Assembly: GCF_009696065.1 (NCBI RefSeq)
Contig: NZ_VUMS01000008.1
Span: 58,494 to 122,493, forward strand
Reading direction: 5' to 3'
From: Oliverpabstia intestinalis
Lineage (GTDB): Bacteria > Bacillota > Clostridia > Lachnospirales > Lachnospiraceae
DNA length: 64,000 bases
Below, in pieces: positions 1 through 8,370 of this stretch; positions within the stretch are counted from its first letter, which is position 1; each line of letters begins with the position of its first letter. The position numbers and the translations under genes are program-made. Under the pieces are notes generated by a model. The model was given only the letters and a program-made list of their open reading frames with translations. It made no database searches and was not told where the DNA came from.

Positions 1-1201
1 TTTTCTGTCCCGGCTGTACCTGTTCAGAAAAATCTTTGATAATGATCTGATCAGGCCGGTAGCCAAAGCTTACATGTTCAAAGGTTACGTGTCCTTCCAC
101 ACCATTTTCCAGTGTCACCGGATGTTCCACCGTCTGTTCTTCTTCCTCTTCTTCCAGGAATTCAAAGACACGCTCGGAAGCTGCGGCTGCGGACTGCATC
201 ATGTTGGTAACCTGTGCGATCTGCTGTACCGGCTGGGTAAAGTTTCGGATGTACTGGAAGAAAGACTGAATATCACCGACTTCAATAGCTCCTTTGATAG
301 TCATAAAGCCACCGAGAAGAGCTACCATTACGTATCCGATATTACCTACAAACTGCATAATCGGCATCATCATGCCGGAGAAAAACTGTGATTTCCAGCC
401 GGATTCATATAACTTTTTATTCGTCTCCTCGAAAGTGGCCATCACAGCATCTTCCTTATTAAACGCTTTTACAATATTTTGTCCGGCATAGACTTCTTCC
501 ACCTGCCCATTCACATCACCCAGATATTTCTGTTGCTGCCGGAAGTATTTTTGTGACCGTTTCATCACCTTGCTGATAATAAACATCGAGCAGGGCAGAA
601 TCAGCAGTGCACATAAAGTCATCCATACATTAATACTAAGCATCATGATAAATACACCAATCAACGTTGTAACGGAAGTAATCAGCTGTGTAATACTCTG
701 ATTCAACCCCTGCTGCAGGGTATCCACATCGTTGGTAATTCTGGAGAGCACCTCTCCATATGTCCGGCTTTCATAATATTTCATCGGCAGTCTGTTCATT
801 TTTCCGGAAATATCTTTCCGCAGAGAATAACTGACATCGTTGGAGATTCCCGTCATGATAAATCCCTGCACAAAGGAAAAGGCTGCACTGCACAGATACA
901 GGCCCAGTGTCCACAACAGAATCTTTCCGATTTTATCAAAATCAATCCCTCCGGTTCCGTTGACCTTTGCCACCAGACCGTTAAACAGCTCCGTGGTCGC
1001 TTTACCAAGAATCTTTGGTCCCACAATATTAAATACCGTACCGACAATGGCGAAAATCATCATGCCAATCAGACGAATCTTATATTTGCTCATATAACGC
1101 AGCAATTTTTTTACTGCTCCGGAGAAATCTTTTGCCTTTTCTCCGCTCATTCTTCCCCGTCCCATAGGTTCTCGGGAGGGACGTCTGCTATTTTCACTCA
1201 T
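1..1201 (-). CDS. ABC exporter subunit (membrane + ATPase), partial
   Basis: About 400 codons of a half-size ABC exporter are visible; the gene runs off the left edge just before the expected Walker A motif. The ATG at 1201-1199 overlaps the stop of the upstream ABC gene (ATGAGTGA) and follows GGAGGAAC. After a basic, Arg/Pro-rich N-terminus comes a transmembrane domain of the ABC type 1 exporter family, including the coupling-helix style segment 'MKYYESRTYGEVLSRITNDVDT'-like stretch near residue 135, then the start of a nucleotide-binding domain (VTFEHVSFGYRP). Being translationally coupled to a partner with a degenerate ATPase site, it probably supplies the consensus catalytic site of a heterodimeric multidrug or lipid exporter. 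Substrate unknown. The ATPase end lies outside the window. Confidence 0.9.
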   Translation of the reverse strand, partial: MSENSRRPSREPMGRGRMSGEKAKDFSGAVKKLLRYMSKYKIRLIGMMIFAIVGTVFNIVGPKILGKATTELFNGLVAKVNGTGGIDFDKIGKILLWTLGLYLCSAAFSFVQGFIMTGISNDVSYSLRKDISGKMNRLPMKYYESRTYGEVLSRITNDVDTLQQGLNQSITQLITSVTTLIGVFIMMLSINVWMTLCALLILPCSMFIISKVMKRSQKYFRQQQKYLGDVNGQVEEVYAGQNIVKAFNKEDAVMATFEETNKKLYESGWKSQFFSGMMMPIMQFVGNIGYVMVALLGGFMTIKGAIEVGDIQSFFQYIRNFTQPVQQIAQVTNMMQSAAAASERVFEFLEEEEEEQTVEHPVTLENGVEGHVTFEHVSFGYRPDQIIIKDFSEQVQPGQK

Positions 1202-3356
1202 AATCCAGTTCCTCCTGTGACAGCTGTGAACGTGCAATCTGCTGATATACCTCGCAGGACTGCAGAAGTTCTTTGTGTGTTCCCATACCGACAACTTTAC
1301 CCTCATCCAGTACCAGAATCCGGTCAGCATGAAGAATCGTGCTGATACGCTGTGCAACGATCAGGGTTGTGGCTTCTTCGGTTTCTTCTTTTAATGCTTT
1401 TCGAAGTGCCGCATCTGTCTTAAAGTCCAACGCAGAAAAACTGTCATCAAAAATATAGATTTCCGGCTGTTTTGCAATGGCTCTTGCAATCGACAGCCTC
1501 TGTTTCTGACCACCGGACACATTGCTTCCTCCCTGTGCGATCGGGCTTTCCATACCTTCTTCTTTCTGCTCGATAAACTCTGTTGCCTGAGCAATGGCTG
1601 CTGCCTTCTCCAGTTCTTCTCTGGTCGCATTCTCTCTTCCATAACGAAGATTAGAATCGATGGTGCCGGAAAACAGCACACCTTTTTGCGGTACGTAACC
1701 GATCCGTTCCCGCAGATCTCCCAGTTTCATCTGCCGGATATCCACGCCGTCCACCCGGACACTTCCTTTGGTCACATCAAAGAAACGCGGAATCAGATTC
1801 ACCAGAGTACTTTTACCACTTCCGGTACTTCCGATAAAGGCAACGGTTTCTCCTTTCCTTGCTTCAAAGGTAATATCGGACAGCACTTCTTCTTCCGCTC
1901 CCGGATAAGCAAAGCTTACATGATTGAAGACTACCGTTCCTTTCTCCTTTTCTTCCGGTTTTACACAGTTTTCAGGATCTTCAATAGAAAGTGGTGTATC
2001 CAGAACTTCCAGGATACGATTGGCAGCCACACCTGCACGGGGCAGCATAATAGACATCATCGTGATCATCAGGAACGACATGATAATCTGCATCGCATAC
2101 TGGATAAATGCCATCATATCACCCACCTGCATATTACCGGCATCGATACTGTGTGCACCGGTATAAATAATCAGTACACTGATCCCGTTCATGATCAGCA
2201 TCATCAGCGGCATCATAAAAGTCATCGTACGATTGACAAACAGGTTGGTCTTCGTCAGTCTCTGATTTGCTTCTTCGAACCGTTCTTCTTCATGTTTTTC
2301 CCGGCTGAACGCACGGATCACCGGGATACCGGTCAGGATCTCACGGCTGACCAGGTTCAGACGGTCGATCAGATCCTGCAGCTTTTTAAACTTCGGCATA
2401 GCAACTCCGAAGAGGACTGCTACCAGAATCAGAATCGCTGCTACTGCGATGCCCAGGATCCATGTCATTGATGCATCTGTGTGCAACACTTTCAGAACAC
2501 CGCCAATACCAAGGATCGGCGCATATAAAACGATACGAAACAACATGGTATATACCATCTGTACCTGCTGGATATCATTTGTACTTCTGGTGATCAAAGA
2601 TGCAGTGGAAAAGTTATCCATCTCCTGACTTGAAAAAGATAATACCTTTCTATACACCTTATTTCTCAGATCATGACCAAGTTTCGCCGCGATCCTGCTG
2701 GAAAAGAACGTTACACAGACAGAAGCGATCATGATCAGTGCTGCCAGAAGCAACATCTTAATTCCGGACCACAGCACATACTGCATCTGAATCTTGTCCA
2801 GATCTTCGCCCATTTCCTGATACTCATTTTTCAGATACCGGATGGCTCCCTGGGTTACGACAGATTCCGGCATACCATCCAGTTTTTCTGTCATTTGTTC
2901 CATTATCTGCCTTCTCGCCTCATCCGGAAGCTGTGCGATTGCCTCCGGCACATCCGCACCGTTCGGAAGCTGCATCTTCTCTGCCAGAGTATTCTGTGTA
3001 CCTGGCTGCTGCAGACTGCTTACTGCCAGCATCGACTTTCCGAATATAGTATTCAGAGAATCTCTTTCTTCTTCTTTCAGTTTTTTATGGGTATATACCC
3101 CATCTTTCAACGTATAATATTCTTTGACCTCTTGCTGCTGATCACTGTCCATGAATAAAAACAGCTGATCCATGGAGCTTTCCCGGATCTGATCCGGCAC
3201 ACTGTCGGGAATACCACCCTGCTGTACACCCACATTGATAATATCCGAAGTGTACGATGGCAACGCCAGATCACAGAATGCCTGTCCGAACAGCAGTGCA
3301 AAAATTAGTACGATATAACGATAAGAACCTTTCAGTTCCCTAAACATTCGTAACAT
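1194..3356 (-). CDS. Heterodimeric ABC exporter subunit with degenerate ATP site
   Basis: A 720-residue ABC exporter half-transporter. TM1 (about residues 15-35) is followed by a roughly 155-residue extracytoplasmic insertion rich in Gln/Glu before TM2 near residue 198; the remaining TM helices and a C-terminal ATPase follow. The ATPase has Walker A GSTGSGKST and signature VSGGQKQR. Walker B reads FIFDDS-like (IYIFDDSFSALDF), with Asp where the catalytic Glu should be, and the H-loop His is Gln (VAQRIST). This combination is the known mark of the non-catalytic subunit of heterodimers such as BmrC/BmrD or TmrAB. It lies between a MarR gene and its partner exporter gene, overlapping the latter by 8 bases. 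The family assignment is firm; the substrate is unknown. Confidence 0.95.
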   Translation of the reverse strand: MLRMFRELKGSYRYIVLIFALLFGQAFCDLALPSYTSDIINVGVQQGGIPDSVPDQIRESSMDQLFLFMDSDQQQEVKEYYTLKDGVYTHKKLKEEERDSLNTIFGKSMLAVSSLQQPGTQNTLAEKMQLPNGADVPEAIAQLPDEARRQIMEQMTEKLDGMPESVVTQGAIRYLKNEYQEMGEDLDKIQMQYVLWSGIKMLLLAALIMIASVCVTFFSSRIAAKLGHDLRNKVYRKVLSFSSQEMDNFSTASLITRSTNDIQQVQMVYTMLFRIVLYAPILGIGGVLKVLHTDASMTWILGIAVAAILILVAVLFGVAMPKFKKLQDLIDRLNLVSREILTGIPVIRAFSREKHEEERFEEANQRLTKTNLFVNRTMTFMMPLMMLIMNGISVLIIYTGAHSIDAGNMQVGDMMAFIQYAMQIIMSFLMITMMSIMLPRAGVAANRILEVLDTPLSIEDPENCVKPEEKEKGTVVFNHVSFAYPGAEEEVLSDITFEARKGETVAFIGSTGSGKSTLVNLIPRFFDVTKGSVRVDGVDIRQMKLGDLRERIGYVPQKGVLFSGTIDSNLRYGRENATREELEKAAAIAQATEFIEQKEEGMESPIAQGGSNVSGGQKQRLSIARAIAKQPEIYIFDDSFSALDFKTDAALRKALKEETEEATTLIVAQRISTILHADRILVLDEGKVVGMGTHKELLQSCEVYQQIARSQLSQEELDYE

Positions 3357-3385
3357 ACCTATTCTTCTCCTTCTTTAAAATATCC

Positions 3386-3412
3386 GTAACTGTTCGCTAT
3401 ATTCACAGTTAC
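3386..3412. repeat. Dispersed palindrome, copy 1 (GTAACTGT...ACAGTTAC)
   Basis: Perfect 8-base arms GTAACTGT and ACAGTTAC flank an 11-base centre. The element carries the stop codon end of the marR-like gene and sits in the leader of the downstream ABC gene. Related copies are at 13114-13142, 26421-26445 and 34534-34562. Confidence 0.7.
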
Positions 3413-3867
3413 AGGTAATCCTTAATCTCAGTACTTCCCGGCATTTTTTCCATATTCTCATGCATCTGAAGGATCTGTTTTTTCAGATGATCTACCTCTT
3501 CCGGAGTCATTCCCTGAAGCATCACACTACCCACTTCTTTTCGGATCTTTTCCACTTCCCGGTGAATTTCTTTTCCGGAATCCGTCAGGTAGATTCTCTG
3601 GATCCGCTTATCCTTCGCATCAGCCACCCGGTAAATCAGAGCTGCTTTTTCCATTCGCTGCAGGGACACCGTCACCGTAGACGGTTTGATACACAGACGG
3701 CTGCAGATTTCTCTCTGGCTGAGTCCCTCCTGCCGATAAAGAATATCCAGCATCGGCATCTGCCCCGGGTGCAGATTCACATGTGAAAGCTGATGAAATA
3801 TCTTTGTCGCATACACATGGAGCAATTTTATCATCAGAAAATCTACGGAATGTTCTTTTTCACTCAT
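3409..3867 (-). CDS. MarR family transcriptional regulator
   Basis: A 152-residue winged-helix protein of MarR type. It has an N-terminal dimerisation helix, a recognition-helix region around residues 48-75 (LSQREICSRLCIKPSTVTVSLQRMEKAA) and a basic wing (RVADAKDKRIQRIYLTDSGKE). The residue pattern D-x-K-D-x-R in the wing is characteristic of MarR. It is the first gene of a three-gene unit with two ABC exporter subunits and has a palindromic candidate operator immediately upstream. It probably represses its own operon and is released by an exporter substrate. The ligand cannot be read from sequence. Start ATG follows GAAAGGAAG. Confidence 0.93.
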   Translation of the reverse strand: MSEKEHSVDFLMIKLLHVYATKIFHQLSHVNLHPGQMPMLDILYRQEGLSQREICSRLCIKPSTVTVSLQRMEKAALIYRVADAKDKRIQRIYLTDSGKEIHREVEKIRKEVGSVMLQGMTPEEVDHLKKQILQMHENMEKMPGSTEIKDYL

Positions 3868-3886
3868 TCGATTTCTTCCTTTCTTA

Positions 3887-3921
3887 TTAGTTAGTCAGCT
3901 AATGTTTCGTCGACCAACTAA
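3887..3921 (-). promoter_or_regulatory. Candidate MarR operator
   Basis: A 35-base imperfect inverted repeat directly upstream of the marR-like gene. On the minus strand its outer arms are TTAGTTGGTC and GACTAACTAA, with an inner TTAGCTGA half-site. The position and TTAGTT-type arms fit MarR autoregulation, but binding is inferred. Confidence 0.6.
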
Positions 3922-3990
3922 TAATATCACTTATTTTGCAGGATGCAAGAGTTTTTATAGTTTTTTTATATTTTTTTCTGACAATAAAAG

Positions 3991-4044
3991 AAAAAACTCC
4001 TGAAACAGATGACCACACACCGTGTGTTTCTGTTTCAGGAGTTT
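3991..4044 (-). terminator. Rho-independent terminator of the YARHG-protein gene
   Basis: A long hairpin whose arms on the minus strand are AAACTCCTGAAACAGA and TCTGTTTCAGGAGTTT, followed by a T run (GTTTTTTC). It lies 17 bases after the stop at 4061. Confidence 0.9.
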
Positions 4045-4060
4045 CCTGTTTTTATTTCTG

Positions 4061-5029
4061 TTACTGGTTCAGATTATGTGCTTTCTCATAAGCTGTGATC
4101 AGTTTCAGATTTTCAATTTCAATTGCATTCAGATATGAATTATCAAACTGATCTGCTGATACACTTGGCGTATACCAGCTTTTGGATGCAAAATAATCTG
4201 CCAGATCATCCGACTTGAAAATTCTTCCGTGACGGGCATAAATCTCGTTTCTTGCGATACGGATCTGCCATTCGGAAAGACCGGTCAGATCTGTGTTGGT
4301 AAGATAACGGGTACTGCTGTCCGGTATCACGTAATCGCTGTTTTCGGTGTCACTTGCAGTTTCTGCATCATTGACTTCCGCTTCCTTATGCTGTTCCTGA
4401 ACCGCAGCTTCCTGAGTCGGTTCAGGCGTGACCTGCTGTGTCGGTGCTGCAGTCGTTTCTGCTTCCTGCGCCGGTGATGTTTCCTGGGTTGGCTCCGGTG
4501 TGGCTGTCACTTCGGGGGGTACCGTCTCCGGTTCTTTCACTGTTTCATCCGCAACTGACGCATCCTCACTCTCTTCTGTATCTTTTTCATCTCTGTCCTG
4601 AATCTTCTGCATATCTTCTTTCATCTGTTCATTCAGCTGCGGCACTTTTTTCGTATCTCCGCTTCCTGCACCTACCAGCTTTACAACACCAAATACGATA
4701 GCTACCACCAGAACAACGATAATAATTCCAAGAATAGCAAAAGTGATCTTCTCTTTTTTTTCTTCTCTTTCCCACTCTTCCTCATCCTCGTCATCATCGT
4801 CTTCCTGATGTTGCTCCATCTGATAACCATATCCCATTCCTTCTGTCATACGATTATCATATTCAGGTTCCGGCTTTTTCTTTTTGATGCGGGGCACTTT
4901 CTCTTCCTGTTTTTTATAAGAATCCTCATTTGCAGTCTCCTGCATCGGTTTCTCTTCTACCAGATGTCCACATGCCCCACAGAAACGATCCCCGTCCTCC
5001 AGACGGTTTCCACAATATTTACAAAACAT
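4061..5029 (-). CDS. Zinc-ribbon, single-pass membrane protein with C-terminal YARHG domain
   Basis: Predicted 322 residues, starting at the ATG at 5029 (MFCKYCGNRLEDG), which follows GGAGGAAACAGT; longer in-frame starts lack a ribosome site. Order: an N-terminal double CxxC zinc ribbon (CKYCGN...CGACGH), an acidic/basic charged linker, one TM helix (ITFAILGIIIVVLVVAIVF), a long Pro/Thr/Glu-rich stalk with TPEPTQE repeats, and a C-terminal YARHGRIF segment with a downstream W-Y pair (KSWYTP), the signature of the YARHG domain. The ribbon should be cytoplasmic and the YARHG domain outside. The domain is common in Clostridia surface proteins; its role is not known to me. It has its own terminator. 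Confidence 0.85.
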   Translation of the reverse strand: MFCKYCGNRLEDGDRFCGACGHLVEEKPMQETANEDSYKKQEEKVPRIKKKKPEPEYDNRMTEGMGYGYQMEQHQEDDDDEDEEEWEREEKKEKITFAILGIIIVVLVVAIVFGVVKLVGAGSGDTKKVPQLNEQMKEDMQKIQDRDEKDTEESEDASVADETVKEPETVPPEVTATPEPTQETSPAQEAETTAAPTQQVTPEPTQEAAVQEQHKEAEVNDAETASDTENSDYVIPDSSTRYLTNTDLTGLSEWQIRIARNEIYARHGRIFKSDDLADYFASKSWYTPSVSADQFDNSYLNAIEIENLKLITAYEKAHNLNQ

Positions 5030-5143
5030 ACTGTTTCCTCCATAATCTGTGTTGCTGTTTTCTCTTCTTACAGCATTCTCTCGTATGGAAAAATTATATA
5101 ACGAACTTTCCGAAAACACAACAGGCAAAAACTGTCTATCTTC

Positions 5144-5707
5144 TTACATTTTCCATACATTTTTGTCTGTGGTGGAAATTGCTACGGCACCGGCCTTCAG
5201 TGCAGCCACAATATCTTCTTTTTCGCTGATGAGTCCACCAGCGATCACCTGACATCTTACACTCTTTTTTATTTTTTCGATTACTCGCGGCATCAGCCCA
5301 GGAAGAATCTCGATCACATCCGGACGATACCCTGCTGTCTGTTTCTGAATATTATCATATGCCATGGAATCAATTACAAAAAAACGAAGCACAGTGAACA
5401 TCCCCAGTTCTTTTGCACACTTTATAAGAGCTGGTTTCGTGGTAATGATACCATCGGCACGGGTATATGTCTTCAAAAATTCCACTGCTGCATCTTTTCC
5501 GCTTAATCCCTGAATCAGATCAATATGTACCACAGCGATTTTTCCCTGATCTTTGATCCTTTTTACGATCTCACCGATCGTACATACCGTTCCATATAGA
5601 ACAAATACCATACCTACATCCATATTCAGGCACTCTTCCAGTCCTTTCTCGTCTTTTACTGCCGCAATCACCGGACAGTCTTCCAGTTCTTCCATTATTT
5701 TTCTCAT
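5144..5707 (-). CDS. GlpP-type glycerol-3-phosphate responsive antiterminator
   Basis: Predicted 187 residues with start ATG at 5707 after AGGAAGG (MRKIMEELEDCPVIAAVK). The sequence fits the GlpP family: a TIM-barrel-like fold with DCPVIAAVKD at the N-terminus, VHIDLIQGLSGKD in the middle, GIITTKPALIK, and PGLMPRVIEKI...VIAGGLI near the C-terminus. In Bacillus, GlpP binds glycerol-3-phosphate and prevents termination in glpD and glpFK leaders. Here no glycerol gene is adjacent; it sits 15 bases after a D,D-carboxypeptidase gene and may be co-transcribed with it. Family call is strong; the RNA target must lie elsewhere. Confidence 0.88.
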   Translation of the reverse strand: MRKIMEELEDCPVIAAVKDEKGLEECLNMDVGMVFVLYGTVCTIGEIVKRIKDQGKIAVVHIDLIQGLSGKDAAVEFLKTYTRADGIITTKPALIKCAKELGMFTVLRFFVIDSMAYDNIQKQTAGYRPDVIEILPGLMPRVIEKIKKSVRCQVIAGGLISEKEDIVAALKAGAVAISTTDKNVWKM

Positions 5708-5721
5708 ATTTTTCCTTCCTG

Positions 5722-6924
5722 TCAGGCACAGTAAGCTGCCCCTATCTGTTCCAGACACCAGTAATAATCTCTCACATCCACCTGTTCACCTGCATATATC
5801 GGATATTCCTGCAGCAGCTCCTTGCCAAGAAAATACTGCGCCACTCCAATCTGTTGTCCCTTTCGGACCGGAGCTTCCAGCTGTGGCGGCAATTGATAGT
5901 GAACTGTGATCTGTTCATCTTTCCGTAACAGCAAAGACAGATGCATCTGTTCTACATCGGATCCGTATTCCAGACTGGTCGTTGCCACTTCATCGATGGT
6001 CGTCCCCTGTTGCCGGCCATTCAGCACTGCGATCCGACCAAGATCTTTCTGTTCAAACACATCCCGATATTCATAATTGGCCAGCCCATATGTCATGAGT
6101 TTTCTGGTATCTTCCCACTTATATCCACGGTTATTCGGCCATCCGCATGCAAGCAGCGATACAATCAGAGTTTTTCCCTCCCATTGTAAAGCACCCACAT
6201 AACAATATCCTGCATTTCCTGTAAATCCGGTTTTTCCCGTCAATGCTCCATCCATCATTCCAAGAAACGCATTATGATTAGTACATTGATAAATCTGCGT
6301 CTTACTATAATTCCAGAATGTATAGGCAGGCATCTGCGTAATTGCAAGAAATTCCGCTTTTTTCGGAGACTCCATGATGCAGTATCGAAGAATTCTTGCC
6401 AGATCTTTTGCCGTTGTACTGTGGATCCCATTTTTATTCTCGGCATCCAGACCGTTCGGTGTAATAAAATATGTATCATCGCAGCCGAGTTCTCTTGCTT
6501 TCAGATTCATTTTTTCTGCAAATCCTTCTACTGATCCACCCACCTGCTCTGCAATCATTACAGCAGCATCATTATCTGAATTCAGCATCAGCGCATACAA
6601 AAGATCCTGCAGGTAAAACTGTTCTCCTGTTTTTGCACCCATATGTACTTTCGGCTGACTCGCTGCGTAGGCAGATACTGTAACCAGATCATCCATCCGT
6701 CCGTCTTCCAGTGCAAGAATACAGGTCATAATCTTTGTAGTACTTGCCATCGGAAGTTTCTGTTCACTGTTTTTAGAATACAAAACACGCCCGGAGTCTG
6801 CATCCATCAGACATGCCGAACGCGCATATAGTTCTGATTCACTCAGCTGCATGCCATATCCTGTCATCGGTGTTCCCACCAGCGTCATAAGCAGTAGCAA
6901 CAATCCCAGCTTTATTTTTCCCAT
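5722..6924 (-). CDS. D-alanyl-D-alanine carboxypeptidase (penicillin-binding protein, DacF/DacB type)
   Basis: A 400-residue serine peptidase S11 protein. A signal peptide (residues 1-25, MGKIKLGLLLLLMTLVG...) is followed by the three penicillin-binding motifs: S61-T-T-K64, S116-D-N118 and K-T-G near residue 230 (LTGKTGFTG). A C-terminal beta-rich extension typical of PBP5-like enzymes follows (residues 280-400). The enzyme removes the terminal D-Ala from peptidoglycan stem peptides outside the membrane. In spore formers the close relatives DacF and DacB trim cross-links during sporulation, which would fit an organism carrying Spo0A, but a vegetative role is equally possible. The next gene starts 15 bases downstream. 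Confidence 0.93.
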   Translation of the reverse strand: MGKIKLGLLLLLMTLVGTPMTGYGMQLSESELYARSACLMDADSGRVLYSKNSEQKLPMASTTKIMTCILALEDGRMDDLVTVSAYAASQPKVHMGAKTGEQFYLQDLLYALMLNSDNDAAVMIAEQVGGSVEGFAEKMNLKARELGCDDTYFITPNGLDAENKNGIHSTTAKDLARILRYCIMESPKKAEFLAITQMPAYTFWNYSKTQIYQCTNHNAFLGMMDGALTGKTGFTGNAGYCYVGALQWEGKTLIVSLLACGWPNNRGYKWEDTRKLMTYGLANYEYRDVFEQKDLGRIAVLNGRQQGTTIDEVATTSLEYGSDVEQMHLSLLLRKDEQITVHYQLPPQLEAPVRKGQQIGVAQYFLGKELLQEYPIYAGEQVDVRDYYWCLEQIGAAYCA

Positions 6925-7007
6925 ATAGTATCCTCCCGTTTTTTATCACAGTTTTCCAAAGATACTATATGCATTTTTCTTTCTTTTAGAACCGGTTTTT
7001 CTCTTTA

Positions 7008-7571
7008 TTACAGATCCAGCTGCAGCTGAATCTCTTCTTCCGCCTCTGCCTTAAAATCTTCCATTTTCACCGGACTGATCGTTGGCAGATCCTCTGTCGA
7101 CTGTACTCCAAAATTCCTCAAAAATTCTTCCGTTGTCCCAAAAAGAATAGGACGTCCCGGGGCATCCAGTCGTCCAAGTTCCTGAACCAGATTATATTCC
7201 ACCAGCTTATTGATCGCATGGTCACATTTTACACCACGGATTTTTTCAATTTCCTGTTTCGTTACCGGTTGTTTATATGCGATAATTGAAAGTGTCTCCA
7301 GCATTACATCCGTCAGTACTGCTTTCTTTGGCTGCAATGCAATCTCCACCAGATATTCATAATACTCCTGTTTGGTACACAGCTGAAATGCTCCATCCAA
7401 CTCCAGGATCTTGATTCCACGGTCTCTGGCATTATATTTCAGCATCATATTCCGGATAATTTTTTCCGTTGTAGTTTTATCCTGTCCGATTGCTTTCGCG
7501 ATTCTTCCGGTTTCCACCGAATCGCCTGCGGAAAATAAAATCGCCTCAATCGCTGCTTCCAGTTTCTCCAT
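7008..7571 (-). CDS. scpB: Segregation and condensation protein B
   Basis: 187 residues, two winged-helix domains typical of ScpB: the first around residues 1-80 (EAILFSAGDSVETGRIAKAI), the second with TLSIIAYKQPVTKQEIEKIRG and GRLDAPGRPILFGTTEEFLRNFG, the most conserved segment of the family. ScpB dimers bind the ScpA kleisin and, with SMC, organise and separate replicated chromosomes. The gene overlaps the 3' end of scpA by 26 bases, the usual scpA-scpB order, so translation is probably coupled. Confidence 0.96.
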   Translation of the reverse strand: MEKLEAAIEAILFSAGDSVETGRIAKAIGQDKTTTEKIIRNMMLKYNARDRGIKILELDGAFQLCTKQEYYEYLVEIALQPKKAVLTDVMLETLSIIAYKQPVTKQEIEKIRGVKCDHAINKLVEYNLVQELGRLDAPGRPILFGTTEEFLRNFGVQSTEDLPTISPVKMEDFKAEAEEEIQLQLDL

Positions 7572-8331
7572 CTGCCTGCTGCTCCTCGTATATTAAAGAT
7601 GTAATCTGAATATCATCAAATAAATGTTCCTGCTCTATGGTAATCACGCCGGTTTTCATCAATTCCAGGATAGCAAGAAAAGTAACGATCACCTGGATCT
7701 TACCGGACTGTCGTTCCAGAAGCCCACGGAAAGAAAAATAATGATGTGTTCCGGCATATAATTCCAGATCACTCATTTTGTCTTCCAGACTGACTTCTTC
7801 TTTCTCAATCTTGCCAAATTTGCTTCGAATCGGATCTACCTTGTTTTCCTGACGTTTAATGATAGAATTGAAGATATTCTGAAGCTTGGCCAGTGTCAGA
7901 TCTCCGATCAGTTCCCGGATATCCACCGGTGGCTGATAATCCAGTACTTCTTTTGGCATACTCTCCGCCCGATATACACAGCGGGAAGCATCTGCCATAC
8001 GATCTCTTAACTCATAGGACATATATTTAAACATCTTATATTCCAGCAGCTGCTGCACCAGTTCTTCACGGGGATCCTTTTCTTCTCCTTCTTCAGTTAC
8101 TTCTTTGGGAAGAAGCATTTTACACTTGATATCCAGAAGAGTTGCTGCCATGACCATAAACTCACTCATGATATTCAGGTTTTCTTCCTGCATCTGCCGG
8201 ATATATTTCATATACTGTTCTGTGATCTCCACAATCGGGATATCATATATATCGATCTTATTCTTTTCGATGAGATGCAAAAGCAGATCCAATGGACCCT
8301 CAAATGCTTCCAGTTTTACCGGTATTCCCAT
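7546..8331 (-). CDS. scpA: Segregation and condensation protein A (kleisin)
   Basis: Predicted 261 residues from the ATG at 8331 (MGIPVKLEAFEGPLDLLLHLI), preceded by AGAGGAAG; a longer in-frame start has no ribosome site. The N-terminal segment with FEGPLDLLLHLIEKNKIDIYDIPI is the SMC-neck binding hallmark of ScpA, and the C-terminal winged helix (residues 190-250) contains VTFLAILELMKTGVITIEQE. It bridges the two SMC heads and carries ScpB. It is followed by scpB with an overlap and lies downstream of a metallophosphoesterase gene. Confidence 0.96.
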   Translation of the reverse strand: MGIPVKLEAFEGPLDLLLHLIEKNKIDIYDIPIVEITEQYMKYIRQMQEENLNIMSEFMVMAATLLDIKCKMLLPKEVTEEGEEKDPREELVQQLLEYKMFKYMSYELRDRMADASRCVYRAESMPKEVLDYQPPVDIRELIGDLTLAKLQNIFNSIIKRQENKVDPIRSKFGKIEKEEVSLEDKMSDLELYAGTHHYFSFRGLLERQSGKIQVIVTFLAILELMKTGVITIEQEHLFDDIQITSLIYEEQQADGETGSSD

Positions 8332-8370
8332 GTTTCTTCCTCTTTTTCTTCTCACTCTATACCTGAATTT

